Source: Cetobacterium sp. NK01 (GTDB taxonomy: Bacteria; Fusobacteriota; Fusobacteriia; Fusobacteriales; Fusobacteriaceae). Taken from it: a stretch of 64,000 nt of DNA. Shown piece after piece: positions 52,458-61,845 of this stretch (its first letter is position 1; each line of letters starts with the position of its first letter). The stretch covers positions 434,001 through 498,000 of the forward strand of contig NZ_JANIBO010000001.1 of NCBI RefSeq assembly GCF_024506395.1, read 5' to 3'. Below the pieces are notes generated by a model. The model searched no databases. It was not told where the DNA came from and saw only the letters and a program-made list of their open reading frames with translations. Both the position numbers and the translations under genes were made by a program.

Positions 52458-54527
52458 CTATTTTTGTCCTGGATATTTTATTCTTACATGGTGAATACTC
52501 ATTAAAACTTTTGTAAAAGTTTTAATTATTATTTCAATCTCTTTAAATGTTAGTGCTGCTTCTGATAGTTGATTATCCTCTATTTTTGAATTAATAATTC
52601 TTCTTAACATATTTTCTATTGTTATTGGTGTCTTTTCGTCTAAAGATCTAACAGCTGCTTCTACAGAGTCTGCTAACATTATGATAGCTGATTCTTTACT
52701 TCGTGGTATTGGTCCACCGTATTTAAAATCTTCCTCTATAACTGTCGGATCTAATTGTTTTGCCTTGTTATAAAAATACGCTAACATTGTTGTTCCTTGA
52801 TGCTCAAACATGACGTCTCTAATTTCTCTTGGAATTTTATATTCTCTTCCTAATTCGTTTCCATCTTTAGTATGAGATGTTATTATTAATGTACTTAAAA
52901 ATGGTGATATTTTTGAATGTGGATTTTCTCCTCCTTCTTGATTTTCAACATAAAATTTAGGTCTTTTCATTTTTCCAATATCATGATAATAAGATGCAAC
53001 TCTTGCAAAAATTGCATTGGCTCCAATTGCTTCTGCTGCTGCTTCCGATAAAGTTGCCACCATCATTGAATGATGGAAAGTCCCAGGAGCCTTCATAGAC
53101 AAAAGCTTTAATAAAGGGTGAGATAAATCTCCTAGCTCTAGTAATCTAAATGTTGTTAAAATATTAAAAGTTCTTTCAAAGTATGGTAAAACTGCTATTG
53201 CTAACATTCCAGAAAGAAGTCCAGACACTACTATTTCTCCACTTTGTAATACAATTAAATTTTGCTCTCTTCCTATAAAATATGTTAATAATAAATATAG
53301 AAAAAATTTGGTCGCTGCTAATTTCATTCCTAAAGCTATTAACTCCTGCCTTGTTGTAACTTTTTCTATTAAATATGATCCCATTATACAAACTAATAGA
53401 GTTACAATTATAAATATTGGATCATAACCAATAATTGGGAATAAAAATGTTATTGCCATAATTGTTGCCATAAAAGCAAAATCTTTAGCAAAAAGTATTG
53501 CCATTAAAAAATACATTGTTTCAAATGGAACAAAATATATATGATCTGGTTTTATAAATCTATATGCTAGAAAACCTATTGTGTATATTAAAAATAAACT
53601 TCTGTATATACTTTTATTTAGTATATTTTTTTTAAATTTATTTGCAAGCAATGGATAAAATATTACAGTTAAAATAACTGTATATAAAAAATTCGCTAAA
53701 GAAAAACCTAAACTTTTTTTATAAGAGTATATTCCAACTGCTTCTAATAGCTTAGCTTTACTATCAGTTATTATATCACCTTTTTTAACAAGTAGGGTTC
53801 CTGCTTTAATATCTAAAATTTGATCATCTATTTGAGATATTTTTTCTGCTATAGAATTTTTTGTTTTAGTTTCATCGTATATATAGTTTGCAGTTAAAAA
53901 ATTTTCAACTATTTTTTTGTCAAATTCGGGGAGCTCTAAAAAAAGTTCATCATTTGGGGGTGAAATTGTTAAACTTCCCTTTTCTCTAATAATTCCTGTT
54001 GCATAAGCTTTTGTTAAAAATCCTATAACTCTTTCTTTGGTTTCTAACAACTCTTTTTTGTTCAATTGTGTAAGCTCTAATATTAATTTAGGTGGTAATT
54101 GTTTTCCAATTATATCTTCGACTTTATCAAGGTATAATTTATTTTTCTTAAAATTCTTCTTTAAAATTTCATCAAATAAATATTCTGCTCCAGATATATA
54201 GACTGTTCCAGCCTGAGGTACATATATATATTCTTTCTTAGAATTTTCCATAAGACTTTTTATAATATCTTGTTTTTTATCCCTATCATTAAAAAGAATG
54301 CTTTTAGGTGAATATATATCATTAATTGCCACATCTCCTATATTATACTTTTGTTTATTTACTATATAGCCACTTCTTGAACTAATAACTATAAGCATTA
54401 TCATTAAAATCAAATAAAATATTTTTTCTTTTAAATGATGATCTTTAGTATATAATTCAGCATCGTCCGCGTTTTTCCTATTTATTTTAAAAGTTAAACT
54501 TAGACCAAATAGCTCAATCTTTTTCAT
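52458..54527 (-). CDS. pgpH: PgpH-like 7TM-HD phosphodiesterase (c-di-AMP)
   Basis: A 689-residue inner-membrane protein: a short cytoplasmic start and one helix (about 33-50), an extracytoplasmic 7TMR-HDED domain (about 55-270), seven membrane helices (about 275-450) and a cytoplasmic HD domain (about 475-660) with HHSMMVATLSEAAAEAIG, YYHDIGKMKRP, HEG-type FEHQGTTM and MLADSVEAAVR. Homologues degrade cyclic di-AMP. The organism should thus use this messenger; no cyclase gene is in the window. Confidence 0.94.
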   Translation of the reverse strand: MKKIELFGLSLTFKINRKNADDAELYTKDHHLKEKIFYLILMIMLIVISSRSGYIVNKQKYNIGDVAINDIYSPKSILFNDRDKKQDIIKSLMENSKKEYIYVPQAGTVYISGAEYLFDEILKKNFKKNKLYLDKVEDIIGKQLPPKLILELTQLNKKELLETKERVIGFLTKAYATGIIREKGSLTISPPNDELFLELPEFDKKIVENFLTANYIYDETKTKNSIAEKISQIDDQILDIKAGTLLVKKGDIITDSKAKLLEAVGIYSYKKSLGFSLANFLYTVILTVIFYPLLANKFKKNILNKSIYRSLFLIYTIGFLAYRFIKPDHIYFVPFETMYFLMAILFAKDFAFMATIMAITFLFPIIGYDPIFIIVTLLVCIMGSYLIEKVTTRQELIALGMKLAATKFFLYLLLTYFIGREQNLIVLQSGEIVVSGLLSGMLAIAVLPYFERTFNILTTFRLLELGDLSHPLLKLLSMKAPGTFHHSMMVATLSEAAAEAIGANAIFARVASYYHDIGKMKRPKFYVENQEGGENPHSKISPFLSTLIITSHTKDGNELGREYKIPREIRDVMFEHQGTTMLAYFYNKAKQLDPTVIEEDFKYGGPIPRSKESAIIMLADSVEAAVRSLDEKTPITIENMLRRIINSKIEDNQLSEAALTFKEIEIIIKTFTKVLMSIHHVRIKYPGQK

Positions 54528-54541
54528 ATTAGTTACTCCTT

Positions 54542-57004
54542 TTAAATTTTAGAAATATCCTTTAAAACCTCTTCTTTAGTCAATATTTTTATATTTTTTG
54601 TAGGTATTGCTTCTTTAAAATATTTCCCATAAGTTTTTGTTATTACTCTATTATCTAATATTGTAACAATTCCTTTATCACTTTTACTTCTGATTAATCT
54701 ACCTATTCCTTGTTTGAATTTTATTACAGACTCTGGTATTTGATATTCAACAAATGCATTTTTGTTTTGTTGAGTTATGTTTTCTATTATTGCCTCGGTT
54801 ATTGGATCACTTGGGACTTTAAATGGTAACTTTATTATTATTACAGAACTTAATTGTTCCCCCTTTATATCCACACCTTCCCAAAAAGAATCTGTTCCAA
54901 ATAAAACTGGATTTTTTATGTTTTTATACATATTCACAAGTTGCGTTCTAGGAGCTTGACCTTGTATTAATAAATTTAATCCAGCCTCTTCCAACTCATC
55001 CTTTATCATATAGTAAATATAATTTAAAGTACTATACGAAGTAAATAGTATAAAACATTTTCCTGAAGTTTTCAATATTAATTTTCTTAAAAAATCCTTT
55101 ATGCTATCAATAAATTTAGGATCACTTGGATTCAAAAGATCTTTTGGTAAATATACTTTCATTTGGTTATCGTAATCAAATGGAGAGTGAATTACTTTTT
55201 CCAAAGTTTTCTCTTTCAATCCTATACTTTCTTTAAAATATGTAAAATCATTTCCTATTGCTATAGTAGCCGAAGTAAAAATTATCTGTTTCAAATTTGT
55301 GTATAAATTTTTATCTAGTTCACTATCTATTTTTAAAGGTGTTGCAACTAATTTCGAGTTACTTTTTTTTCCATTTACTTCAGCCCAATATATAAACTTG
55401 TCATCATCTAATGAATTTATAAATTTTAAATTTTCAAAAAATCCATCCAACCTATCTATATATCTAGAAAAATCACTTATATATCCTTCTTTATCTTCAA
55501 CATCTTTTATTTTTCCAAGTATAACTCTAATTTTCTTTAAATATGAAGATAAATCAACTACAAATTCATCCTTCAAATTATCTAATTGATTATAAAAAAT
55601 AGCTTTCTCAAATTCATTTTTTTTCAATCTATAAGTTATACTTCCCATTTGTCCTTTTGAAAAAATATCTATTAAAAAATTAAAATAAGCTCTTCCTGAA
55701 TTAAATAAATTACGATGTCTTAATTTTATATCGTTTTCTAAATCTGATTCAATTCCCTTTTTACCATCATAATCTGAATTTTTTAAATAATTTATTAAGA
55801 CATCTAAACTTCCTGTTCCTCTTTTTTTAGATTTTTCCATTGTGTAAATTTGATTCATAGTTTTAGTAAATCCATATTTTGAAATCTCGTATGAAAAATA
55901 ATCTCTAGCTACTTTTTCAACATTGTGAGCTTCATCAAAAACAACTAATTCATACTCTGGAAGTATTGAATATTCTGTATTAAAGCCAATTTCTTTTCTT
56001 ATCGCTAAATCTGAAAAATACATATGATGATTTGTTATTAAAATATCTGCTTTTTTCTTTTCATCTCTAGCTTTTAAAAAATAACATTCTGTTTTAAATG
56101 GACATTTATTTCCTGCACACATATCGCTCTCACTCTGAAAATGTTCCCATATTGAATAATCAACTTCAAAAGGTAGTTCAGCTTTATCACCTGTTTCAGT
56201 TTTCCCCCCCCATTTTACTACTTCTTTAAATTGGGATTTTTGACTTTGACTATATTCTTCAAAATCTACAATATCTCCTGTTGCCACATTATGTAATTTT
56301 CTATTACATAAATAATTCCCTCTTCCTTTAACTAAAATGTAGTTAAAATCTCCTTGAATAACTTTTTTAGCTATCGGTATATCTTTATTTAAAAGTTGTT
56401 CTTGTAAATTTATTGTATTTGTACTTATAACAACTCTTTTTTTATTTTTTATACTCCATTCAATAGCGGGAATTAAATACCCCAATGTTTTTCCTGTCCC
56501 TGTTCCAGCTTCAACTATTACCTTTGTTTCGGTATTTAATCCTTTTTCAATAACTTCAGCCATTTCTAATTGTTCATTTCTATATTCAAACTCTTTAAAA
56601 ACTCCTGCTAAAAGTCCTTTTTTTTCAAAATATGGTTTAATATCTATTTTTATATTCTTCTTTTGAATTAGTTCAACAATAATATAGATATCTGTAACAC
56701 TATTATTTACTATGTATGATGCTCCATCCAATTTATTTGAATATACAGCTGCTATTTCAACATCTGGATCTGAAGGATATAAATGACCCGATGGATGATT
56801 ATGTATTATAACTTCTCCTTTTCGCATCGCTTTTAATATTGCTGGTACTGAATATTTATTTCCTCTTGCTAAAACTTCTACATCTATTACTATACCCTCT
56901 TCATTAGGAATTCCTCTAAAAAACACTTCATTTCCATCAACTTTTTCTATCTCTAACTTTATTTGTTCTCTTACAGCTAAAGATATTTTTTCTTCTATAT
57001 TCAT
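54542..57004 (-). CDS. DinG-type DNA helicase with N-terminal JAMM/RadC-like domain
   Basis: An 820-residue protein. Residues about 1-125 match a JAB/MPN fold with Glu26 and HNHPSGHLYPSDPD (68-81), a complete JAMM zinc motif HxHx7SxxD as in RadC. Residues about 140-820 form an XPD/DinG superfamily 2 helicase: Walker A EAGTGTGKT (165-173), four cysteines positioned for a 4Fe-4S cluster (232, 295, 300, 306), DEAH (356-359), and a C-terminal helicase half ending in FKQGIGRLIRSKSDKG. Firmicute DinG proteins carry an exonuclease domain at this place instead. It is first in the pgpH-ybeY-dgkA operon. Confidence 0.92.
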   Translation of the reverse strand: MNIEEKISLAVREQIKLEIEKVDGNEVFFRGIPNEEGIVIDVEVLARGNKYSVPAILKAMRKGEVIIHNHPSGHLYPSDPDVEIAAVYSNKLDGASYIVNNSVTDIYIIVELIQKKNIKIDIKPYFEKKGLLAGVFKEFEYRNEQLEMAEVIEKGLNTETKVIVEAGTGTGKTLGYLIPAIEWSIKNKKRVVISTNTINLQEQLLNKDIPIAKKVIQGDFNYILVKGRGNYLCNRKLHNVATGDIVDFEEYSQSQKSQFKEVVKWGGKTETGDKAELPFEVDYSIWEHFQSESDMCAGNKCPFKTECYFLKARDEKKKADILITNHHMYFSDLAIRKEIGFNTEYSILPEYELVVFDEAHNVEKVARDYFSYEISKYGFTKTMNQIYTMEKSKKRGTGSLDVLINYLKNSDYDGKKGIESDLENDIKLRHRNLFNSGRAYFNFLIDIFSKGQMGSITYRLKKNEFEKAIFYNQLDNLKDEFVVDLSSYLKKIRVILGKIKDVEDKEGYISDFSRYIDRLDGFFENLKFINSLDDDKFIYWAEVNGKKSNSKLVATPLKIDSELDKNLYTNLKQIIFTSATIAIGNDFTYFKESIGLKEKTLEKVIHSPFDYDNQMKVYLPKDLLNPSDPKFIDSIKDFLRKLILKTSGKCFILFTSYSTLNYIYYMIKDELEEAGLNLLIQGQAPRTQLVNMYKNIKNPVLFGTDSFWEGVDIKGEQLSSVIIIKLPFKVPSDPITEAIIENITQQNKNAFVEYQIPESVIKFKQGIGRLIRSKSDKGIVTILDNRVITKTYGKYFKEAIPTKNIKILTKEEVLKDISKI

Positions 57005-57201
57005 CTGATTCCTTTCTTATTTTATTATATTCTCTCTTACAATATAATAACCTTTTTTTGAGAAAATATAAATTATTTTTTTATTTATCTTCTTTTTTTG
57101 TGCTAAATATGTTAAAATATTCTAGGTCCATTGTAAATATTGTGTCTCTTTTTATGCTTACCTGTCAAATTGAAATACTTATACTTAGTTGTATATTCAT
57201 A

Positions 57202-57230
57202 TTGACATAAATCGTTATTTATGTTATTAT
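57202..57230 (+). promoter_or_regulatory. promoter of rpsT
   Basis: TTGACA (57202-57207) and TATTAT (57225-57230) are separated by 17 nt, with TGT preceding the -10 box (extended -10). The rest of 57005-57271 shows only AT-rich leader DNA for the two divergent units. Confidence 0.8.
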
Positions 57231-57271
57231 GTTATGAAAATTTTATTTAAAATTAAAGGGAGGTTTTTGAT

Positions 57272-57532
57272 TTGGCACATTCAAAATCAGCAAAAAAGAG
57301 AGTTATAATAGCAGAGAGAAACAGAGAGAGAAATCAAGCTGTAAAATCTAGAGTAAAAACTATGCTTAAGAGAGTTTTAGTAGCAGTAGAAACTAAAGAG
57401 GTTGAAGCTGCAAAGGCTGCTTTATCAGTAGCTTACAAAGAGTTAGATAAAGCTGTAAGCAAAGGTATCATGAAAAAGAATACTGCATCTAGAAGAAAAG
57501 CTAGATTAGCTGTAAAAGTTAACGCTTTATAA
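57272..57532 (+). CDS. rpsT: 30S ribosomal protein S20, TTG start
   Basis: An 86-residue, lysine-rich, three-helix protein that binds 16S rRNA early in assembly; AHSKSAKKRVIIAERNRERN and the KGIMKKNTASRRKARLA tail are typical. No ATG or GTG precedes the conserved AHSKSAKKR, and TTG at 57272 lies 6-8 nt after AAAGGGAGG. A UUG start is also used by E. coli rpsT, where it is linked to autoregulation. Confidence 0.96.
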   Translation: MAHSKSAKKRVIIAERNRERNQAVKSRVKTMLKRVLVAVETKEVEAAKAALSVAYKELDKAVSKGIMKKNTASRRKARLAVKVNAL

Positions 57533-57546
57533 TCAATGCTATTGAA

Positions 57547-57575
57547 ATAAAACTGGAGAATATCTCCAGTTTTAT
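57547..57575 (+). terminator. terminator of rpsT
   Basis: The stem AAAACTGGAGA/TCTCCAGTTTT (3-nt loop) is followed by ATTTTTT. The kdsC ribosome site comes 17 nt later, so read-through could supply kdsC, which shows no clear promoter of its own. Confidence 0.9.
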
Positions 57576-57597
57576 TTTTTATTATTAAGGAGGAGTT

Positions 57598-58104
57598 ATG
57601 ATTAAACTTATAGTTTTAGATGTTGACGGAACACTTACTGATGGAAAACTATATATATCAAATCTTGGAGATGAAATTAAAGCTTTCAATGTAAAAGATG
57701 GTTTAGGTATTACACAAGCTATTTCTCAAGGAATAGAAATTGCTATAATAACTGGAAAAACATCTCAACTTGTAACAAAACGTTGTCAAGAATTGGGAAT
57801 AAAAGAAATTCACCAAGGCATTAAAAATAAAATTTTAATTTTAGATTCAGTATTAAAAAAATATAATATATCTTATGATAATGTTGCTTATATGGGCGAT
57901 GATTTAATAGATTTAGCTGTTATGAAAAAATGTAAGCTAGCTGGTGCTCCAAAAGATTCTGTCAGTGAAATACTTTCTATAGCAGATTTCATCTCTAACA
58001 AAAATGGGGGAGAAGGTGCCGTTAGAGAGTTTATTGAATATATTTTAAAAAAAGAAAATCTATGGAGCAATGTTGTGAATCATTTTATCCCTACAGAACA
58101 ATAA
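57598..58104 (+). CDS. kdsC: KdsC-like HAD phosphatase (Kdo-8-phosphate phosphatase)
   Basis: A 168-residue capless HAD enzyme. LDVDGTLTDGKLY (motif I), FNVKDGLGI, IITGKTS (motif II), IHQGIKNK (motif III region) and YMGDDLIDLAVMK (motif IV) match KdsC, which releases phosphate from Kdo-8-P for lipopolysaccharide core synthesis. The related sialic-acid and CMP-sugar phosphatases are alternatives. It indicates an LPS-bearing cell. AAGGAGGAG precedes the ATG. Confidence 0.9.
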   Translation: MIKLIVLDVDGTLTDGKLYISNLGDEIKAFNVKDGLGITQAISQGIEIAIITGKTSQLVTKRCQELGIKEIHQGIKNKILILDSVLKKYNISYDNVAYMGDDLIDLAVMKKCKLAGAPKDSVSEILSIADFISNKNGGEGAVREFIEYILKKENLWSNVVNHFIPTEQ

Positions 58105-58132
58105 AAAATAGCTGATTAATCAGCTATTTTTT
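58103..58132. terminator. bidirectional terminator
   Basis: A 15-bp palindromic stem centred at 58117/58118 (AAAAATAGCTGATT and complement) lies between kdsC (plus) and the yibE/F gene (minus), overlapping both stop regions. Confidence 0.88.
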
Positions 58133-59228
58133 CAGTAAATATAAGACAACAAAGATATGATGTTATTGGAACAGCAACTAAAATCCCTATACTTCCTGCA
58201 AATGCTCTAACAATATCTGCTGCTACTGATTCAAAATTTAAAATCCGAATTAATGGAAATTGTTCTTTTTGTAAATAAATAAATAATGTTGAAAGAATTC
58301 CACTTCCAATATAAGCTAATATAAGAGTATTAACCATTGTACCTATTATATCTTCACCTATTCTCATTCCTGATTCAAAAATTTCCTTTTTAGAAATATT
58401 TAAATCTCTTTTTCTTAATTCTGTTAAAGCTGATGAAATTGACATTGAAACATCCATTACTGCTCCCATACTTCCTAAAATAACTCCTGCTGAAATTATT
58501 TCTCTTACCTTTATTCCTTGAAGTAGTGTAGAATAATTTAATGCTTCAACTGAGACAAAACCTGTCATAGCCATTTTATATGAAAAATACATAGAAATAA
58601 TGCCTGCTATAATAACTCCTGCAACAGCTCCTAAAATTGCCACAACACCTTTTTTAGAAAATCCTGTTGTTAAAACTATTGTAATTGTAGAACACAAAAG
58701 TGCTGTTAAAGTTGAAATTAAAATAGGCGAATATCCAATAGATATCATAGGTAAAAATACATTGTAAATTATAGCAATAACTATTACTAAAGATAAAATT
58801 GCTTTTATTCCTTTGTATCTTGCTATAAGAATTGTCAAAAAAATAAAAATTCCAACAATAGCTAATATAGATTCTCTTTTATCAATATCTACTATGTAAT
58901 AATTATTTACCCCATCTTCTCCATTCTCTTTATAAAGAACTACATTTTGATTCTCTTTTATAAAAATATTATACGCTTTTTCAAGATAAACTGGAGATTG
59001 AATCAAAATTTCATTCCCTTTATCGTCACCTTCTAATATTCTAACTCGATATTCTTCAATCTCTTTTATTCCATCTTCTCCACTATAACCACTTTTCTTT
59101 GTACTTTCTAAATATAAAATTTTACCTTTTATATATTCTTCGCTATTTAATACTTCAAAATCATTCATATCTTGAGAAAACAATCCTGTTATGATTACTA
59201 TAAAAAATAATAAAATAAGTTTTTTCAT
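58116..59228 (-). CDS. YibE/F-family membrane protein
   Basis: A 370-residue protein with an N-terminal signal or anchor (about 1-18), an extracytoplasmic domain (about 20-125; EEYRVRILEGDDKGNEILIQSPV) and about eight membrane helices. The last part contains VILGSMGAVMDVSMSISSALTEL, the hallmark of the YibE/F family. Function unknown; lactococcal relatives were studied only by name. Single-gene unit between the kdsC and rpsO terminators. Confidence 0.87.
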   Translation of the reverse strand: MKKLILLFFIVIITGLFSQDMNDFEVLNSEEYIKGKILYLESTKKSGYSGEDGIKEIEEYRVRILEGDDKGNEILIQSPVYLEKAYNIFIKENQNVVLYKENGEDGVNNYYIVDIDKRESILAIVGIFIFLTILIARYKGIKAILSLVIVIAIIYNVFLPMISIGYSPILISTLTALLCSTITIVLTTGFSKKGVVAILGAVAGVIIAGIISMYFSYKMAMTGFVSVEALNYSTLLQGIKVREIISAGVILGSMGAVMDVSMSISSALTELRKRDLNISKKEIFESGMRIGEDIIGTMVNTLILAYIGSGILSTLFIYLQKEQFPLIRILNFESVAADIVRAFAGSIGILVAVPITSYLCCLIFTEKIAD

Positions 59229-59254
59229 TGATTCCCCCTTTTTCCTCTATAAAA

Positions 59255-59279
59255 AAAACGAGGAAATTTTCCTCGTTTT
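59255..59279 (-). terminator. terminator of rpsO
   Basis: The stem AAAACGAGGAAA/TTTCCTCGTTTT with a 1-nt spacer sits just past the rpsO stop and is followed by a T run on the minus strand. Confidence 0.9.
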
Positions 59280-59284
59280 AAATA

Positions 59285-59545
59285 CTACTTTCTGATTCCT
59301 AATTTAGCAATAAGTGCTCTGTATCCTTCGATATCTTTCTTCATTAAGTAGCTTAAAAGTCTCTTTCTTTTTCCAACCATTTTTAATAATCCTAATCTTG
59401 AGTGGAAATCCTTCTTGTGAGTTCTTAAGTGATCTGTTAAGTGGTTAATTTGTGCAGTTAAAATTGCAATTTGAACCTCTGTAGATCCTGTATCTTTCCC
59501 ATCTTTTCCGTAAGTACTGATTATTTCTGCTTTGTTTATAGCCAT
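59285..59545 (-). CDS. rpsO: 30S ribosomal protein S15
   Basis: An 86-residue, four-helix 16S rRNA-binding protein: [47 protein letters not shown] carries the conserved HLxxHxxDxxSRxGL pattern. ATG at 59545 is fixed by AGGAGG 7 nt upstream and by family length; the frame stays open farther upstream (to about 59602) only because the leader happens to lack a stop. Confidence 0.96.
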   Translation of the reverse strand: MAINKAEIISTYGKDGKDTGSTEVQIAILTAQINHLTDHLRTHKKDFHSRLGLLKMVGKRKRLLSYLMKKDIEGYRALIAKLGIRK

Positions 59546-59572
59546 TTTACTTCCTCCTAAATATTTAATATC

Positions 59573-59625
59573 TAAGCCAAGGTTTACGGGGCTTAATCGC
59601 AAATCCTAGCATAGATTAGTTAAAT
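59573..59625 (-). promoter_or_regulatory. structured rpsO leader, candidate S15 autoregulatory element
   Basis: Between the promoter and the ribosome site the minus-strand RNA is far more GC-containing than its surroundings and can form a hairpin TAAGCC/GGCTTA (59573-59578 with 59590-59595, 11-nt loop) preceded by CTAATC..GATT pairing. S15 leaders that bind the protein and block translation are known in several phyla with different structures; this may be another version. Confidence 0.45.
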
Positions 59626-59626
59626 T

Positions 59627-59655
59627 ATTATATCATAAGTTCTATTTTTAGTAAA
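59627..59655 (-). promoter_or_regulatory. promoter of rpsO
   Basis: On the minus strand TTTACT (59650-59655) and TATAAT (59627-59632) are separated by 17 nt. Confidence 0.7.
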
Positions 59656-59670
59656 GTCTATTTTTTAATA

Positions 59671-61845
59671 TTAATCCTCTTTAGAGTCATCTAAAACTGA
59701 TTGTGATGCCTTTTGTTTTAATTCCTCTTTTAATTTATTTTCTTCCTCTTTTAAATCGGCTAATTTTTCTTCTATTTTATTTTCTCTCTCTATTCTTTCA
59801 ACTGTTTTTCCTTGTAACATCTCATCTAACTCTTCTCCAGTTATTGTCTCTAATCTTAATAACGCTTGAGTTATTGTCTCTAAAGTTTCTCTATTTTCAG
59901 TTAAAATCTCTTTTGCTTTACTATATGCAGTTGAAACTAATCTTCTAATTTCATCGTCAATCTCTTTTGACGTTGTCTCTCCATATAATTTTTGCTGGAA
60001 CATATCTCCATCACGAGTAGCATCTAACATTATTGGACCGAATTTATCACTCATTCCATATTTAGTTACCATTGCATGAGCTATAGCTGTCGCTCTTTCA
60101 ATATCATTACTTGCTCCAGTAGTTATATCACCAAATACTACCTCTTCTGAAGCTCTTCCTCCTAAAAGAGTTACTAGTTCAGATAAAAACTCATTTTTAG
60201 ATTTTAAATATCTATCTTCTGTAGGTAAAGTCATTGTATACCCTAAAGCCGCCATTCCTCTTGGAATTATTGTAACCTTATGTACAGGCTCTGTATTAGG
60301 TGATAACCTTTGAGTCATAGCATGACCTACTTCATGGTATGCAACAATGATTCTTTCCTTTTGTACAGCCATTCTTGATTTTCTTTCTGGTCCGATTGTT
60401 ACTTTTTCAGACGCTTCTTCTAAATCAGACATATTAATCTCATCTCTACCAGCTCTTGCTGCTAAAATTGCAGCTTCATTAAGCATATTTGCTATATCTG
60501 CCCCTACAAATCCAGGTGTTTTTCTAGCAATTACATCAAAATCTACATCTGATGCAAATTTTTTATTTCTTGAATGTACTTTTAAAATAGCTTCTCTACC
60601 TTTTATATCAGGTCTATCAACAACTACTTGTCTATCAAATCTTCCAGGTCTCATTAAAGCCTTATCTAAAATTTCAGGTCTATTTGTTGCTGCTAAAACA
60701 ATTATCGTTTCGTCACTTCCAAATCCATCCATTTCAACTAAAAGTTGATTTAGAGTTTGCTCTCTTTCATCATTTCCTCCACCTTGGCCACTTCCTCTTT
60801 TTCTACCAACAGCATCTATCTCATCTATAAAGATAATACAAGGAGAATTTTTTCTAGCTTTAGAAAATAGATCTCTAACTCTTGATGCTCCAACTCCAAC
60901 AAACATCTCTACGAATTCTGATCCTGACATACTAAAAAATGGTACCCCGGCCTCTCCTGCAACTGCTTTTGCTAAAAGAGTTTTACCTGTTCCAGGAGCT
61001 CCTAATAATAAAACACCTTTTGGAATTTTAGCTCCTAAATTTTTAAATTTATCTGGTTCTTTTAAAAATTGTACAATTTCTTCTAGCTCCACTTTTGCTT
61101 CATCTATTCCAGCAACATCAGCAAATGTAACTTGAGATACATTTTCACCATTTTCTTTAGCTTTTGATTTCCCCATATTAAATACTTGAGGTCCTCCTCC
61201 GCTACCTTTATTCATTTTATTAAGCATAAAGATCCAAATTCCTATTAATAATAGCATCGGGAACCAAGATGCTAGCATATTTAATAAAAATGGTAATTCT
61301 TGAGGTGGTAATGATTGAATTTGAATATTTTTATTTTCAATTAAATCAACTAATTGTAAATCTCCACCTAATCTATCTGTAATCATTCTTGCTTTTACAG
61401 CAGACGCATCTTTGTCAGCAGTATATCCATAAATATAACCTTCTCTTTCATCTACTCTAACAAGCTTATTTTCTTTTACATCCTGTAAAAAATCTGTATA
61501 ACTTATTGTTTTTACATTTGTTGAATCTGATTTAGAAAACATTGTTGGTAAAGACAATATTATTGTAACTATAAATAGTAACATAACAAAGCCTTTTAGA
61601 TTAAATTTTCCTCCTAACTCTCTTGAGTCGTTTGAATCTTTATCCTGTTTTCCTTTATCTATACCTTCTTTTAATTTTTCTTTAATTTTTCTTTTTCTTT
61701 CTTCTAATTCTTCTTTTTCTTTTTCTTCTTTTGATTTTTTGTCATTGTCTTTTTCAGCTTCATCGTCGTCGCTTTCATCTTTTTTTGGCTCCTCTTCAAT
61801 GAAGTTATACAATGCCATTTTTTCATTATCTTCTCTATTCTTCAT
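59671..61845 (-). CDS. ftsH: ATP-dependent zinc metalloprotease FtsH
   Basis: A 724-residue inner-membrane AAA+ protease that removes misassembled membrane proteins and regulators. Two membrane helices (about 85-105 and 193-212) flank a small outer domain. Then come Walker A GAPGTGKT, Walker [12 protein letters not shown], the second region of homology [20 protein letters not shown], and the zinc motif AYHEVGHAM. Unusual is the roughly 80-residue, highly charged cytoplasmic extension before the first helix, dense in Lys, Glu and Asp, and a similarly charged C-terminal tail. ATG follows AAGGAGG and overlaps tilS by 11 nt. Confidence 0.97.
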   Translation of the reverse strand: MKNREDNEKMALYNFIEEEPKKDESDDDEAEKDNDKKSKEEKEKEELEERKRKIKEKLKEGIDKGKQDKDSNDSRELGGKFNLKGFVMLLFIVTIILSLPTMFSKSDSTNVKTISYTDFLQDVKENKLVRVDEREGYIYGYTADKDASAVKARMITDRLGGDLQLVDLIENKNIQIQSLPPQELPFLLNMLASWFPMLLLIGIWIFMLNKMNKGSGGGPQVFNMGKSKAKENGENVSQVTFADVAGIDEAKVELEEIVQFLKEPDKFKNLGAKIPKGVLLLGAPGTGKTLLAKAVAGEAGVPFFSMSGSEFVEMFVGVGASRVRDLFSKARKNSPCIIFIDEIDAVGRKRGSGQGGGNDEREQTLNQLLVEMDGFGSDETIIVLAATNRPEILDKALMRPGRFDRQVVVDRPDIKGREAILKVHSRNKKFASDVDFDVIARKTPGFVGADIANMLNEAAILAARAGRDEINMSDLEEASEKVTIGPERKSRMAVQKERIIVAYHEVGHAMTQRLSPNTEPVHKVTIIPRGMAALGYTMTLPTEDRYLKSKNEFLSELVTLLGGRASEEVVFGDITTGASNDIERATAIAHAMVTKYGMSDKFGPIMLDATRDGDMFQQKLYGETTSKEIDDEIRRLVSTAYSKAKEILTENRETLETITQALLRLETITGEELDEMLQGKTVERIERENKIEEKLADLKEEENKLKEELKQKASQSVLDDSKED

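Noticed and set aside
59546-59602. N-terminal extension of S15
   Set aside because: This is the leader; AGGAGG and the conserved MAINKAEI start mark 59545.
60347-60748. Plus-strand 133-codon frame inside ftsH
   Set aside because: It mirrors the AAA+ coding region in antisense; no start signals and no family.
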